NCBI RefSeq assembly: GCF_001895005.1
Contig: NZ_BCXH01000015.1
Location: 1-64,000, forward strand
Reading direction: 5' to 3'
Length of the DNA: 64,000 nucleotides
Source of the DNA: Rhodococcus yunnanensis NBRC 103083
Lineage (GTDB): Bacteria; Actinomycetota; Actinomycetes; Mycobacteriales; Mycobacteriaceae
A program made the translations under genes and the position numbers. The notes beneath the pieces were generated by a model. The model saw only the letters and a program-made list of their open reading frames with translations, was not told the origin of the DNA and searched no databases. The number at the start of each line of letters is the position of its first letter. Positions within the stretch are counted from its first letter, which is position 1. Below are positions 31,301-39,627 of this stretch, in pieces.

Positions 31301-31616
31301 TGGCGAGCAGCAGACCACCCTGCGGCGGCAGTTGAGCGACGGCCGAGCACGGAATCGTCGCGCTGAAGTCGATCGGCGCCTGCGAGACCAGCGGGGCGTC
31401 GACGTCCTGGATCGTGCCTGCATCCGGCCACTGAATGGTCGACGTCGTCTGAACGACGGGCAGGAACGGGGTCAGGATCGCCAGGATTGCGCCCAGCACT
31501 CCGGTGACGATGGCCACCAGGCGCGTCGTACGCACCTGGGCACGCAGATCGACCGCGGAGCCCCTTTTCGATGGAACAGAGGGCACAGCGGAAGAATCTG
31601 TCACGGCGTCGGGCAC
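28305..31616 (-). CDS. emb: Arabinosyltransferase Emb (EmbB-like)
   Basis: This large GT-C membrane arabinosyltransferase builds arabinan from decaprenyl-phospho-arabinose and is the target class of ethambutol. It has 1103 residues. An N-terminal helix is followed by an extracytoplasmic domain, then the GT-C core beginning with GANTSDDGYLLTMARAAEKS. Met302 in GYMANYFRWFG corresponds to EmbB Met306. Further helices follow, then a C-terminal carbohydrate-binding domain (DWAVGLQFPCQRPF). It is the last gene of the dprE1 operon, 72 bp after the other emb gene. The match is best to EmbB around the resistance region. The exact A/B/C identity was not settled. Confidence 0.93.
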   Translation of the reverse strand: MPDAVTDSSAVPSVPSKRGSAVDLRAQVRTTRLVAIVTGVLGAILAILTPFLPVVQTTSTIQWPDAGTIQDVDAPLVSQAPIDFSATIPCSAVAQLPPQGGLLLATAPSQGEGAALNSLFVRVSEGSVDVLDRNVVVASAPREDVASARCGSIEIFSNIDYTSAEFTGLSDDRGNPRTGRLDGDLRPQVAGVFTDLEGAAPAGLSVTIDVDSRFSSTPTILKLLAMVLAVVCTILAMGALGRLDGIDGRGHRRFFPSHWWKFTGVDVTVVGVLVGWHFVGANTSDDGYLLTMARAAEKSGYMANYFRWFGVPEAPFGWYYDVLAVFAKISTASPWMRLPALIAGVLCWMVISREVVPRLGRAVRKSNVALWTGGLVFLAFWLPYNNGLRPEPIVALGALLTWCSIERAIATGRLLPAATALLIGAFTLAAAPTGLMCVAALLAGARPMARIVVRRHRQVGTLALLAPLAAAGFLVLVVVFADQTFATVMESTRVRTAIGPNEQWYQDFLRYYYLFVQTVDGSVARRFAFLVMLLCLFTTLFVLLRRRRIPGISNGPAWRLVGVVFGTIFFMMFNPTKWTHHFGSYAGIAGSLAALTAVAISASALRSRRNRTIFIAGLMFVLALAFSGINGYWYVSSYGVPWFDKTVSLSGNQSNTLFLVLFGLVLALAAWQYLREGYAPPQPRPGSERGRRIKKFAAAPLTVVAGLMVLFEVLSLVKGAVSQYPAYSLARSNIQSLVGNTCGLANDVLVESNPNAGVLDPIPADFDPETGPLGGESPSNFTPNGIPTDLSADAVEVKPGQGNTDQQSVGPAFEEGQSSGTGGGIGDRGVNGSTAALPFGLDPATTPVLGSYQPGVQEPASATSSWYALPERSDAAPLIVVSAAGRILSYDDTGAMTYGQSLLVEYGTRQPDGTVDVKGTYLPRDIGPAPSWRNLRIPIADLPGDADAVRIVANDPNLTGDQWFAFTPPRVPQLETLDSAIGSEQPVLLDWAVGLQFPCQRPFDHQYGVAEVPGYRILPDRPLAVSSTDTWQSGDNGGPLGWSELLAKPVTVPTYLDRDWARDWGSLERYDPYYPQAVPATIETSEVTRSGFWTPGNLRVFDK

Positions 31617-31688
31617 GGTTGTCGATGTTATGCGAACGTGATCGGTTCACCGCATCCGCATCGTGAAGAAACCGGGAAATATCCGGTT

Positions 31689-34600
31689 TCAGCCGACTCT
31701 GATCGGGCCCTCCGTCTCCCAGCCGCTCCGTGTGACGGTGCCGACGGTGAGTTCGGCGGGCGTCGCGGAGGGATCGATCGGGCTGAAGCGTTCGAGCGAG
31801 CCCCAGTCGCGATCCAGGTCGTCGCGCAGGTACGTCGGCACCACCTGGGCCGAGAGGACCAGTTGCTGCCAGCCGAGCGGGCCGCCGCCGAATGCGTCCA
31901 TCACCGGACTGTGCGCGGCGGCGCCGCTTCGGTCGGGCAGGATCCGGTACTCGGGCAGTTCTGCGACGCCGTCCTTGTGATCGAACGGACGTTGGCACGG
32001 GAAGCCGAGTGCGACGGTCCAGTCGAGCATCACCGGGACGTCGGGTCCGATGACGTCGACGAGTGGGACCGTGCGCGGGATACGCGGCGGCGTCACCGCG
32101 AGCCACTGGTCGGGCGAGATGTCGGAGTCGGTCGCGACCAGTCGGACGCGGTCGACGTTGCTCGGTATGTCGGCCAGCGGCACTCGGAGATTGCGCCACG
32201 ACGGCTGAGGGCCGATGTCGATCGGGGTGATACGCCCCAGAACCTGATCGCCCGACGCGTATTCCACCTCGAGAGGTTGGCCGGAGGCGACGATTCCGTC
32301 GGAGTCGACGGACCGGATACGACCGGCTGCGCTGATGGACAGGAAGTCGCCGTCCGGGTCTGCGGGGAGCGAGAACCACTCGGTGGTGAGTGTCGCCGGT
32401 TCCGCCGAGTCGGCGCCGTAGCTGCCGAGGACCGGTGTGCTCGACGGGTCGAGACCGAACGGCAAGGCGACGGAACTTCCGTTGACGCCGTTGGCCGCGG
32501 TCGTGCCGCCCTCGGTGCCGGACGAGCCCGAGGACCTCGGTGTCTGCGTGTCGGTGTCGGTGTCGTCGCCGAACCCGCGGGTGCTCTCCTGCGAGACGTC
32601 CTCCGCGTCGGCGGTCAGATCGGTCGGTACACCCTCGGGGGTGAACCCGGTGGTGCCGGGCCCTGCCAGGGAATCCGCTATCGACGAGCCGATCGGGGTG
32701 AGCATCGATGCGTTCGGATCTTGTTCCACCAGAACGTCGTTCGCGAGCGAGCACGAATTGCCGGCAAGAGCGTCGATATTCGAGCGTGCCACCGAGTACG
32801 CCGGGTACTGCGCCACCACGCCCTTGGCGAACGAGAGAAGTTCGAACAGCACGACGAACGCAGACATGATCGTCAGCGCCGACACCCCGAAACGTGCGGA
32901 CCGACTCGTCGCGCGATAGGGCGCTCGGAGGTGTTGCCACCCGGCGTACACCAGCGCGAGGACCGTGAGCCCGAGGAAGATCGTGGAGAAGCCCTTGCCG
33001 AGGATCATCGGAGGCTTGTCGAACCACGGGATGCCGTAGCTCGAGACGTACCACCAGCCGTTGGAGCCCGTGAACGCGAGCGCGGTGAGGAACAGCACCG
33101 CGGCTGTGAACAGCGTGCGGTTACGGGCGTTGTCCCGTGTGGCCGACGCGACGGCGATGGCGGCGACAGCGGCGAGCGACCCGGCCAGGCCTGCGTAGAC
33201 ACCGAAGTGGTGTGTCCACTTGGTGGGGGTGAACATCATCAGGGCGAGTGCGCCGATCACGATGCCGACGATGCGTCTGGACGGGCCGAGAGCCACACCG
33301 GGGATGCGGCCGTTGCGCCGCAACATCACGACGACGACGGTGACGACGCACAGCACCATCGCGAATACAGCGAAGCGTCGTGCAAGGGAGCCGTCGGGCG
33401 TGATCTCCATGAGCGAATCCCAGCGGGTGCGCTCGTCGAACCACGGGACGTTCGGGCCGACGGCGGCACGTGCACGCGTGGCCTCGAGAACTGTGGTGAG
33501 GGTCTGATCGGCGAAGACGGCTGCGATGATCACGAAACCCGACGCGAGGATCGGCGCGAGCGCGGCCGCGTATCCGACGGCGCGAGCCCGTGCGATCACG
33601 ACGCGAACGAGAGGGCGTCCGCCGGCGAGAAGGGCGGCGACGCAGATGAGTCCGGTCGGGCCTGCGGCGAGCGAGAATGCGGCGATGAGTACGGCGACCG
33701 CGGCGGGCAGCAGCCTGCCCGTCGCGATGGCGCGTTCGATCGAGCACCACGTCAGCAGGGCGCCGAGAGCGATGACGGGCTCGGGGCGCAGACCGTTGTC
33801 GAACGGCAGCCAGAACGCGAGGAAGACCAGCCCGGCAGTCCAGATGGCAACCTTGTCCGAGCGCACCGCACGGCCGAGTCGCGGAATCACCTCACGACTG
33901 ATCACCGCCCAGCACAGGACACCGGCGATGAGCGCAGGCAGTCGCATCCACGGGCTGGCTGTCGAGACCTTCGCGAAGGCGGCGAGCATGTCGTAGTACG
34001 GCATGCCGAACGGCGCCTCGGGGACACCGAACCAGCGGTAGTAGTTGGCCATGTAGCCGGCGTGCTCGGATACCCGAGCCATGGTCAGGAGGTACCCGTC
34101 GTCGGAGGTGTTGGCGCCGATGAAGTGCCACACCACCAGAACACCGACGACGACGGAATCCACGACGGTGACTCGCAGCCAGTGCGACGGGAAGAAGCGG
34201 CGACCGCGCCTGCCGTCGCCCAAGTCCAGCCGATGCAGTGCGATCAAGGAGATGATCGTGAAGATCACCGCTGCGGCCATCGCGAGCTTCTTGAGCAGTG
34301 TCGGGGTAGAGGAGAACCGAGAGTCGACCTGGATGTCGACGCTCAGGCCTGCGGGCGCCGCGCCCTGAAGCTCGGTGAACACGCCGACGGTCTGGGGGCG
34401 CGTGTCGCCGTCGATGCTGCCGGTCGCGTCGGTGCCCTCCGCCGACGCGGTCGAGCCCGTGGCGGTCGAGGAGATGACGACGGACGAGCATGCCGCCAGC
34501 TCCGAGTCGGAGAGTGAGAGCAACACACGTTCGCGCAGCACGGCCTGCAGACCGTCCTCGGTACGCGTGACGACGAGACCGACGCCTTGCGCGTCGGGCG

Positions 34601-34901
34601 CTCCCGGTGCGGTGGTGGAGAGGACGAGCGTGCCGGGGGCCGTGCCCTCGATCACCGCGCACGGGATCGAGGCGTCGAGCGAGAGCGGTGCGTAGGACAC
34701 CAGCGGTGCCTCCACGGAATTCACCGTTCCGTTCTGAGGCCAGCTGATCGACGCCGAATCCTGCGTGACGGGCAGCAGCGGCGTCAGGACCGCAGCGAGT
34801 ACGGCGATGACGCCGGACACGACAGCGACCACTCCCGCGGAGATGCGCGACGACGGGGGCCGAGAAGTCGATTCAGGTGCGGTGGCTGCGGCAGTGGACA
34901 C
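31689..34901 (-). CDS. emb: Arabinosyltransferase Emb (second paralogue)
   Basis: This is a second Emb protein, 1070 residues, with the same layout as its neighbour. It has an N-terminal helix (GVVAVVSGVIAVLAAVLTPL), the GT-C motif GANTSDDGYLLTMARVSEHA, Met284 at the position of the ethambutol-linked methionine in GYMANYYRWFG, and a C-terminal domain with DWTVALGFPCQRPFDH. M. tuberculosis has three emb genes and Corynebacterium has one; two are seen here. Both fill the same operon downstream of aftA. Whether this copy is EmbA- or EmbC-like needs a tree. GTG start, 65 bp after the preceding gene. Confidence 0.92.
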   Translation of the reverse strand: MSTAAATAPESTSRPPSSRISAGVVAVVSGVIAVLAAVLTPLLPVTQDSASISWPQNGTVNSVEAPLVSYAPLSLDASIPCAVIEGTAPGTLVLSTTAPGAPDAQGVGLVVTRTEDGLQAVLRERVLLSLSDSELAACSSVVISSTATGSTASAEGTDATGSIDGDTRPQTVGVFTELQGAAPAGLSVDIQVDSRFSSTPTLLKKLAMAAAVIFTIISLIALHRLDLGDGRRGRRFFPSHWLRVTVVDSVVVGVLVVWHFIGANTSDDGYLLTMARVSEHAGYMANYYRWFGVPEAPFGMPYYDMLAAFAKVSTASPWMRLPALIAGVLCWAVISREVIPRLGRAVRSDKVAIWTAGLVFLAFWLPFDNGLRPEPVIALGALLTWCSIERAIATGRLLPAAVAVLIAAFSLAAGPTGLICVAALLAGGRPLVRVVIARARAVGYAAALAPILASGFVIIAAVFADQTLTTVLEATRARAAVGPNVPWFDERTRWDSLMEITPDGSLARRFAVFAMVLCVVTVVVVMLRRNGRIPGVALGPSRRIVGIVIGALALMMFTPTKWTHHFGVYAGLAGSLAAVAAIAVASATRDNARNRTLFTAAVLFLTALAFTGSNGWWYVSSYGIPWFDKPPMILGKGFSTIFLGLTVLALVYAGWQHLRAPYRATSRSARFGVSALTIMSAFVVLFELLSFAKGVVAQYPAYSVARSNIDALAGNSCSLANDVLVEQDPNASMLTPIGSSIADSLAGPGTTGFTPEGVPTDLTADAEDVSQESTRGFGDDTDTDTQTPRSSGSSGTEGGTTAANGVNGSSVALPFGLDPSSTPVLGSYGADSAEPATLTTEWFSLPADPDGDFLSISAAGRIRSVDSDGIVASGQPLEVEYASGDQVLGRITPIDIGPQPSWRNLRVPLADIPSNVDRVRLVATDSDISPDQWLAVTPPRIPRTVPLVDVIGPDVPVMLDWTVALGFPCQRPFDHKDGVAELPEYRILPDRSGAAAHSPVMDAFGGGPLGWQQLVLSAQVVPTYLRDDLDRDWGSLERFSPIDPSATPAELTVGTVTRSGWETEGPIRVG

Positions 34902-34966
34902 GATTGTCGATGCTAGGGCACACCCACTTCGGTACCGGTTTCGTGCAGGTCACAGCCCCGGTGCCG

Positions 34967-36754
34967 TCACGTCAACGGACGTACGTCCCAGATCCAGACT
35001 CCGCCGTGGAACTCGGCCTCGGAGCCGAGGAGCGAGTCGACGGTCGCGCGCAGAACCGAATTGTTCTTCCCGCGCGGCAGCACCACCACATCGGCGTTCC
35101 AGAACTTCAGATCCTCGACGGCTTGCGCCCTCTGCTCTGCGGTGATGTCCGGGACGGTTCCCGAGTCCTGAACAGACCCGAGCAGCAGCGCGGTCGGCCT
35201 GTCCACGGCGCCGTACTTGGCCTTCTTGTCCGCATGGTCACTCGGACCGACGAAGTAACCCGCAGCAAGCGGGAAGCCCATGTCGGCGTCGATCTGCCAG
35301 TGCAGGGGACGGGCATCCTCGGGACGAGGCAGCGGCACGGTGACGACCGAGCCTCCTGACACGTAGTCCTTCCACTCGTCGCCGGCGAAGAACTGGGGTG
35401 TCGGTGAGCGGACGACGGTCTGCAGTGGTGTCGGGACGAGCGGGATCAGCGCAAGCGCGAGGGCGATCGACCACATCGCGGGTATCGGGCGCAATCCGCG
35501 ACTGAACGCCTTGTCCGTGGCGAGGACGACGAGCAGCGCCACGGCAGGGACGGCGCCGAGCACGAATCTGGTCTCGAGGACGGACTCGACGAGCGGCAGT
35601 TCCGAGAACCACTTCCACGGCAGTTCGATCCCGGTGTCCCTCTTGCCGATGTACAACTCGGATCCGAGAGACAGAACGCTCATGACGACGACGGTGACGG
35701 CGGCAGCGCGAACACGGGCCTCGCGCCACATCCAGCCCGTCGCGATCAGGCACAGTACGAGCACCGGCCACCCGAGGTACGCGTTCTCCTCGGTGGCGTT
35801 GATACGCACGTTCTGCCCCGGAGTCGCGATGCCGCCGATGGACTGCGTCGGAAACTGGAACAAGGCCTTGGCGTCGTTACCCATGTTTCCGTGTTCGAGG
35901 AACGAATAGCTCTGCGGCCCGAGGAACTGCCAATAGAGGGGGAATGCGACGAGCGCCAGCGCGAGGACGGCGGCGAGGGGGAGGCCCTTCGACGCGTTCT
36001 TCAGCGCCGCCGCGATGCTGCGTGGTCGGCCGAGGTAGTAGGCGACGGCGAAGACGCCGAACGACATCGCGAAGATCAACAGCGGTTCTTCGCCCAGCAT
36101 GATCTGCAGTGCGACGACGAGGCCCAGCGCGATCGTGTTCTTCTTGGTCGCCCCGTTCTGCGCGATGCCGATGACGAGCGATGCGATCACCGGCAGAAGG
36201 AACAGGACGACGAAGTTGGGGTGACCGTTGGCGTGCGAGACCATCCCCGGCGCGAAACCGCACAGCGCGCCGCCGATCGCGGACGCGGGCTTCGATGCAC
36301 CGACGCGCCGGGTGAACAGCCAGTACCAGGCGTAAGCGGTGCCTGCGAGACCGATGGTGAGCGAAATCGCCCACGTCACGGTCGGGCCGAAGATCAGGGT
36401 GACGGGAGCCAGCGGTATGGAGAGTCCGAACATGGCGGTGTTCGCCATCAGATTCACACCGAGCGGGTAGTTCTGCAGATCGCTCGACATCGGATTGTCG
36501 AGATGCGCGACGGCATGAGCGGCGACGGCGAAGAACCACTCCCACATGGCTTGGTCCTGGCCGCTGTTGTACAGGTAGCCGCTACCGATGTTGCGCCATT
36601 GCCCCTGCAGAACGAGCACGGCAGTAACGGTGAACAGGGACGCGACCGTCGCGTCGACGCGGTCCCATCGCCGAATGCGGCTCGACAGTGCCCCGATTCT
36701 CGACGACGGGGCCGTCCGCGGCTGCTCGAGAACAGTCTCGTCGGTGTTTGTCAT
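34967..36754 (-). CDS. Polytopic GT-C-like membrane protein of the arabinan operon
   Basis: This 595-residue protein has a dozen or so hydrophobic segments and a soluble C-terminal domain of about 150 residues. It is not one of the standard genes of this operon in M. tuberculosis. The first outside loop carries GSGYLYNSGQDQAMWEWFF, the type of acidic loop that GT-C glycosyltransferases use, and NPMSSDLQNYPLGVNLMANT follows. The ATG at 36754 is preferred over the longer open frame because upstream residues are antisense-type sequence. It lies 35 bp after aftA and 65 bp before emb. A lipid-phosphate-sugar-dependent transferase acting on arabinogalactan or lipoarabinomannan is likely, but donor and acceptor are unknown. 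Confidence 0.75.
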   Translation of the reverse strand: MTNTDETVLEQPRTAPSSRIGALSSRIRRWDRVDATVASLFTVTAVLVLQGQWRNIGSGYLYNSGQDQAMWEWFFAVAAHAVAHLDNPMSSDLQNYPLGVNLMANTAMFGLSIPLAPVTLIFGPTVTWAISLTIGLAGTAYAWYWLFTRRVGASKPASAIGGALCGFAPGMVSHANGHPNFVVLFLLPVIASLVIGIAQNGATKKNTIALGLVVALQIMLGEEPLLIFAMSFGVFAVAYYLGRPRSIAAALKNASKGLPLAAVLALALVAFPLYWQFLGPQSYSFLEHGNMGNDAKALFQFPTQSIGGIATPGQNVRINATEENAYLGWPVLVLCLIATGWMWREARVRAAAVTVVVMSVLSLGSELYIGKRDTGIELPWKWFSELPLVESVLETRFVLGAVPAVALLVVLATDKAFSRGLRPIPAMWSIALALALIPLVPTPLQTVVRSPTPQFFAGDEWKDYVSGGSVVTVPLPRPEDARPLHWQIDADMGFPLAAGYFVGPSDHADKKAKYGAVDRPTALLLGSVQDSGTVPDITAEQRAQAVEDLKFWNADVVVLPRGKNNSVLRATVDSLLGSEAEFHGGVWIWDVRPLT

Positions 36755-36789
36755 CGCCGTGAACGTTACGTGAACGTTATGTGCTTTGA

Positions 36790-38862
36790 CTATCCGACGC
36801 GTGTGACCAGCGCAAACGGCCCGATATCTGTCACTTCGAAACGGGGGTCCTCGAACAGTGCCTCGTCGAAGGTGACGGTGTAACGGCGTACGTTCGGATC
36901 GTTCGGATACACGTCCTCGGCGAGCCTGAGCGTGTAGCCGTCGGCGCCGCGGCGGAACAGGAACGCGTCGGGAGCCTGCCATTCGCTGCCGTCCAGTGCC
37001 GCGATCAACTCGTCGGGAGTGCCGAGCGTCGACCAGTCCTCGATCGCTGCCGCACGCTTGTCGAACTGCGCGAGGGGATTGGCGTAGTGCGACGTCAAGC
37101 CCTGGAATCCGAAGTACGGGTAGTAGCTGAGAAACGATGTGTCCGCGGTCAGCACGACGGTCTCGTCGCGAGGCCTGCCCAGTTGTTCGGTGATCGCAGC
37201 GTCGATGTCGCCGTAGTGGGCGACCGCGCTCGGGGGCCGCATGTCGGCGCGCACCCCGTCGCCATCGGTGTCCGAGTACGCAACGGTGATTTCCGACTGC
37301 AGCACCTGGGGAATGTTCTGCGCGAACGCGAGTGCGCCGATCGCGGCGACGACGACCGCCGCAATCCTGAACCGGGCAGGTTCGTTGATGGCCTGATAGA
37401 TCGCCTTCGACCCTTCCAGGAACCCGAAGACACCCGCAGCGCCGAGCAGCACGATCAGAACGGCTTCGAGCCGGAACGATAGCAGCGTGGTGCCGGCGAC
37501 GGTCGCCGCCATCGACAGCAGAGTCCACAGATAAATGGAGACGACGCCGATGGTCAAGGCCTGAGCGCGCCGCGACGTGGCGGTTCTTACGGCGAGCCAG
37601 AGTGTTCCCACCAGCGTCAGCGCGCCGACGAGTGAGAACTCGAACATCGGGAACGGAAGCGTCGCACCGGATTCGGGGAGATAATGCAGTGCGGTTCCGG
37701 AGGTGGACGGCGTGCCTTCGATGGCGTCGATCAGGTACGGCAGCCACACCGTCAGCGCTACGATGCCCGAGATGACAGCAATCGCGGCCAGCCTGAGGGC
37801 AACGGGAATCGCGGCGCGCCAGGTCCGGTGAGCGCGGATGCTCAGGAACGCCGACACCACGGCCATCAGGGTGACCGCAAACGCCGCGAGGCCCAAGTAG
37901 AGGGTGTAGAACGTCGCAGCGAGACCGAGAAACAGCCCGGTCCCGACAACTGCGCCCCAGCCCCAGTGTGCTGATCGTTCGGCCGCACCCCCTGATCGTT
38001 CGGCCGCACCCCCTGATCGCTTGAATGGTTCATTCATACGGTCAGATGGCTTGGGTGCGCCATTCATGTGGTCGTCGGAGGCGGAGTGGTCGGGTTCGGC
38101 CGCACCCCCTGATCGCTTGGATGGTTCATTCATACGGTCAGATGGCTTGAAGGGTTCATTCAAGCCGGCGGGAGTCGGCCGATTCAGCGCACCCCAGGCG
38201 AGCAGGAATGCCGGTGCGACGAGAAGCGCGATGACGGCGCTGTACGCCTCGGGGGATGCGTAGGCGACGACGAGTGCGGTGGTCACCGCGCTGACCGCGA
38301 CGGCCAGATCGGTTCGCACGAGTTGCTTCCACAGTGTGAAGGCAAGCACGGCGGTGACGGCGATGGATCCGATTGCGAACGGCTTGAACACTTCCCAGCC
38401 GTCCATGCCGAGCAGATTCCCGACGCGTCCGCCCAGCCAGAACCAGCCGGCCGGATAGAACGGCGGGATGTCGGGATACGTCATGTCCCGCAACGCAGCC
38501 GAGTCGGTGAGACGCGTCAGGTACTCGGTACGGAACTCCTGGTCGACGGAGATGCCGAACAGATAGAGCTTCGTTGCGGCCAAAGGCATTCCGAGTGTGA
38601 CCGTCACGAATCCCGAAAGTCCAGCCCACGTCAGTACTTTCGCGAGCCACTCGAGGGTGCCGCGGCGGTACAGGACGATCGCCGCAGTGAATACGGCAGC
38701 GCACACGACCTGTCCGAGCGTCGTGAGTGCGCGAGTGACGTTGGACGAGTTGAACGCAGGCCAGTCGACCAGTGAAAACGCGAACAACCCGACCGACGCC
38801 ACCAGTGCCGCGACGAGAGCGGCCAGTAGGCCGTCGACGGCTGTCCCGAGCGCTCGTTTCAT
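36790..38862 (-). CDS. aftA: Arabinofuranosyltransferase AftA with repeat-derived insertion
   Basis: AftA adds the first arabinofuranose residues to the galactan. It has 690 residues and is predicted to be polytopic, with the GT-C type loop SVDQEFRTEYLTRLTDSAAL and PDIPPFYPAGWFWLGGR near the N-terminus. The C-terminal part is extracytoplasmic. Residues about 233-295 are a hydrophilic insertion with repeated units (PSDRMNEP, KRSGGAAE) encoded by copies of the 57-bp repeat. The insertion separates two hydrophobic segments and preserves the frame. The start is directly adjacent to the dprE2 stop. Apart from the insertion, length and order fit Rv3792 (643 residues). Confidence 0.93.
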   Translation of the reverse strand: MKRALGTAVDGLLAALVAALVASVGLFAFSLVDWPAFNSSNVTRALTTLGQVVCAAVFTAAIVLYRRGTLEWLAKVLTWAGLSGFVTVTLGMPLAATKLYLFGISVDQEFRTEYLTRLTDSAALRDMTYPDIPPFYPAGWFWLGGRVGNLLGMDGWEVFKPFAIGSIAVTAVLAFTLWKQLVRTDLAVAVSAVTTALVVAYASPEAYSAVIALLVAPAFLLAWGALNRPTPAGLNEPFKPSDRMNEPSKRSGGAAEPDHSASDDHMNGAPKPSDRMNEPFKRSGGAAERSGGAAERSAHWGWGAVVGTGLFLGLAATFYTLYLGLAAFAVTLMAVVSAFLSIRAHRTWRAAIPVALRLAAIAVISGIVALTVWLPYLIDAIEGTPSTSGTALHYLPESGATLPFPMFEFSLVGALTLVGTLWLAVRTATSRRAQALTIGVVSIYLWTLLSMAATVAGTTLLSFRLEAVLIVLLGAAGVFGFLEGSKAIYQAINEPARFRIAAVVVAAIGALAFAQNIPQVLQSEITVAYSDTDGDGVRADMRPPSAVAHYGDIDAAITEQLGRPRDETVVLTADTSFLSYYPYFGFQGLTSHYANPLAQFDKRAAAIEDWSTLGTPDELIAALDGSEWQAPDAFLFRRGADGYTLRLAEDVYPNDPNVRRYTVTFDEALFEDPRFEVTDIGPFALVTRVG
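37975..38166. repeat. Repeat cluster inside aftA
   Basis: Two copies of the 57-bp repeat (38015-38069 and 38111-38166) are mixed with three copies of CGGCCGCACCCCCTGATCG (near 37980, 38000 and 38097). The whole block is in frame in aftA. The same 57-bp element is intergenic at 26981-27037 and 28155-28211. Confidence 0.88.
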
Positions 38863-39627
38863 CTAGATGGGAAGCTTGCGGAAGATCGGCCGCGGGACGT
38901 GCCGCAGTGCAATCATCACGAAGCGGAACGGTCCCGGAGCCCAGACCAGATCCTTGCCCTTCTGCGAGGCGGAGACCGCCAGCTTGGCGATGTCCTCCTT
39001 GTCGACCGTCAGCGGGGCTTCCTTGACGTGCGCGCTGAACTTGGTGCGCACCATGCCCGGACGGATCACCGTGACGCGCGGACCGAACTCGCGCAGCGCC
39101 TCGCCGAGACCCAGGTAGAAGCCGTCGAGACCTGCTTTGGTCGATCCGTAGACGAAGTTGGAACGACGCACGCGCTCGCCTGCTACCGAGGACATGACGA
39201 TGATGCGCCCCGATGCCTGTGCCTTGAACTTCGCGCCCAACAGCACACCGACGGATACGGACGCCGTGTAGTTGATGTTGGCCGTCAGGACGGCTTTGCG
39301 CTGGTCCTGCCACAGCTCTTCGGCGTCGAAGTCGACGGCGAAGGCAACAATGGCGACGTCGACGTCACCCTTGGACCACGCTTCGTCGATGACCTTCGGG
39401 TGTGATTCGGTGTCGAGTGCATCGAAGTCGATGACGTCGACGGACTTTGCGCCCTTGGCTTTCAGCTGTGCGACGGATGCGTCGCGCAGGGGATCGTTCG
39501 GCAACGCTGCGAGGACGACGCGGGCAGGCGACTTCGACAGGTACTCCTCGGTGATCGCGAGACCGATCTCGCTGGTGCCTCCCAATACGAGAATCGTCTG
39601 GGGGTTACCGACGGCGTCTATCGTCAC
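38863..39627 (-). CDS. dprE2: Decaprenylphosphoryl-2-keto-ribose reductase DprE2
   Basis: DprE2 is a short-chain dehydrogenase that completes the epimerisation of decaprenyl-phospho-ribose to decaprenyl-phospho-arabinose using NADH. It has 254 residues, the same as Rv3791. The nucleotide motif [13 protein letters not shown], the serine in MSSVAGERV and the catalytic YGSTKAG (Tyr-x-x-x-Lys) are intact. The GTG start at 39627 overlaps the dprE1 stop (GTGA). The longer reading frame upstream is antisense extension within dprE1 and is rejected. Works as a pair with DprE1 at the membrane. Confidence 0.95.
   Translation of the reverse strand: MTIDAVGNPQTILVLGGTSEIGLAITEEYLSKSPARVVLAALPNDPLRDASVAQLKAKGAKSVDVIDFDALDTESHPKVIDEAWSKGDVDVAIVAFAVDFDAEELWQDQRKAVLTANINYTASVSVGVLLGAKFKAQASGRIIVMSSVAGERVRRSNFVYGSTKAGLDGFYLGLGEALREFGPRVTVIRPGMVRTKFSAHVKEAPLTVDKEDIAKLAVSASQKGKDLVWAPGPFRFVMIALRHVPRPIFRKLPI

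Noticed and set aside
31332..34517. Open frame of 1061 codons antisense to emb
   Set aside because: It is a shadow frame across an evident arabinosyltransferase gene. It has no hydrophobic or domain structure of its own and no ribosome site.
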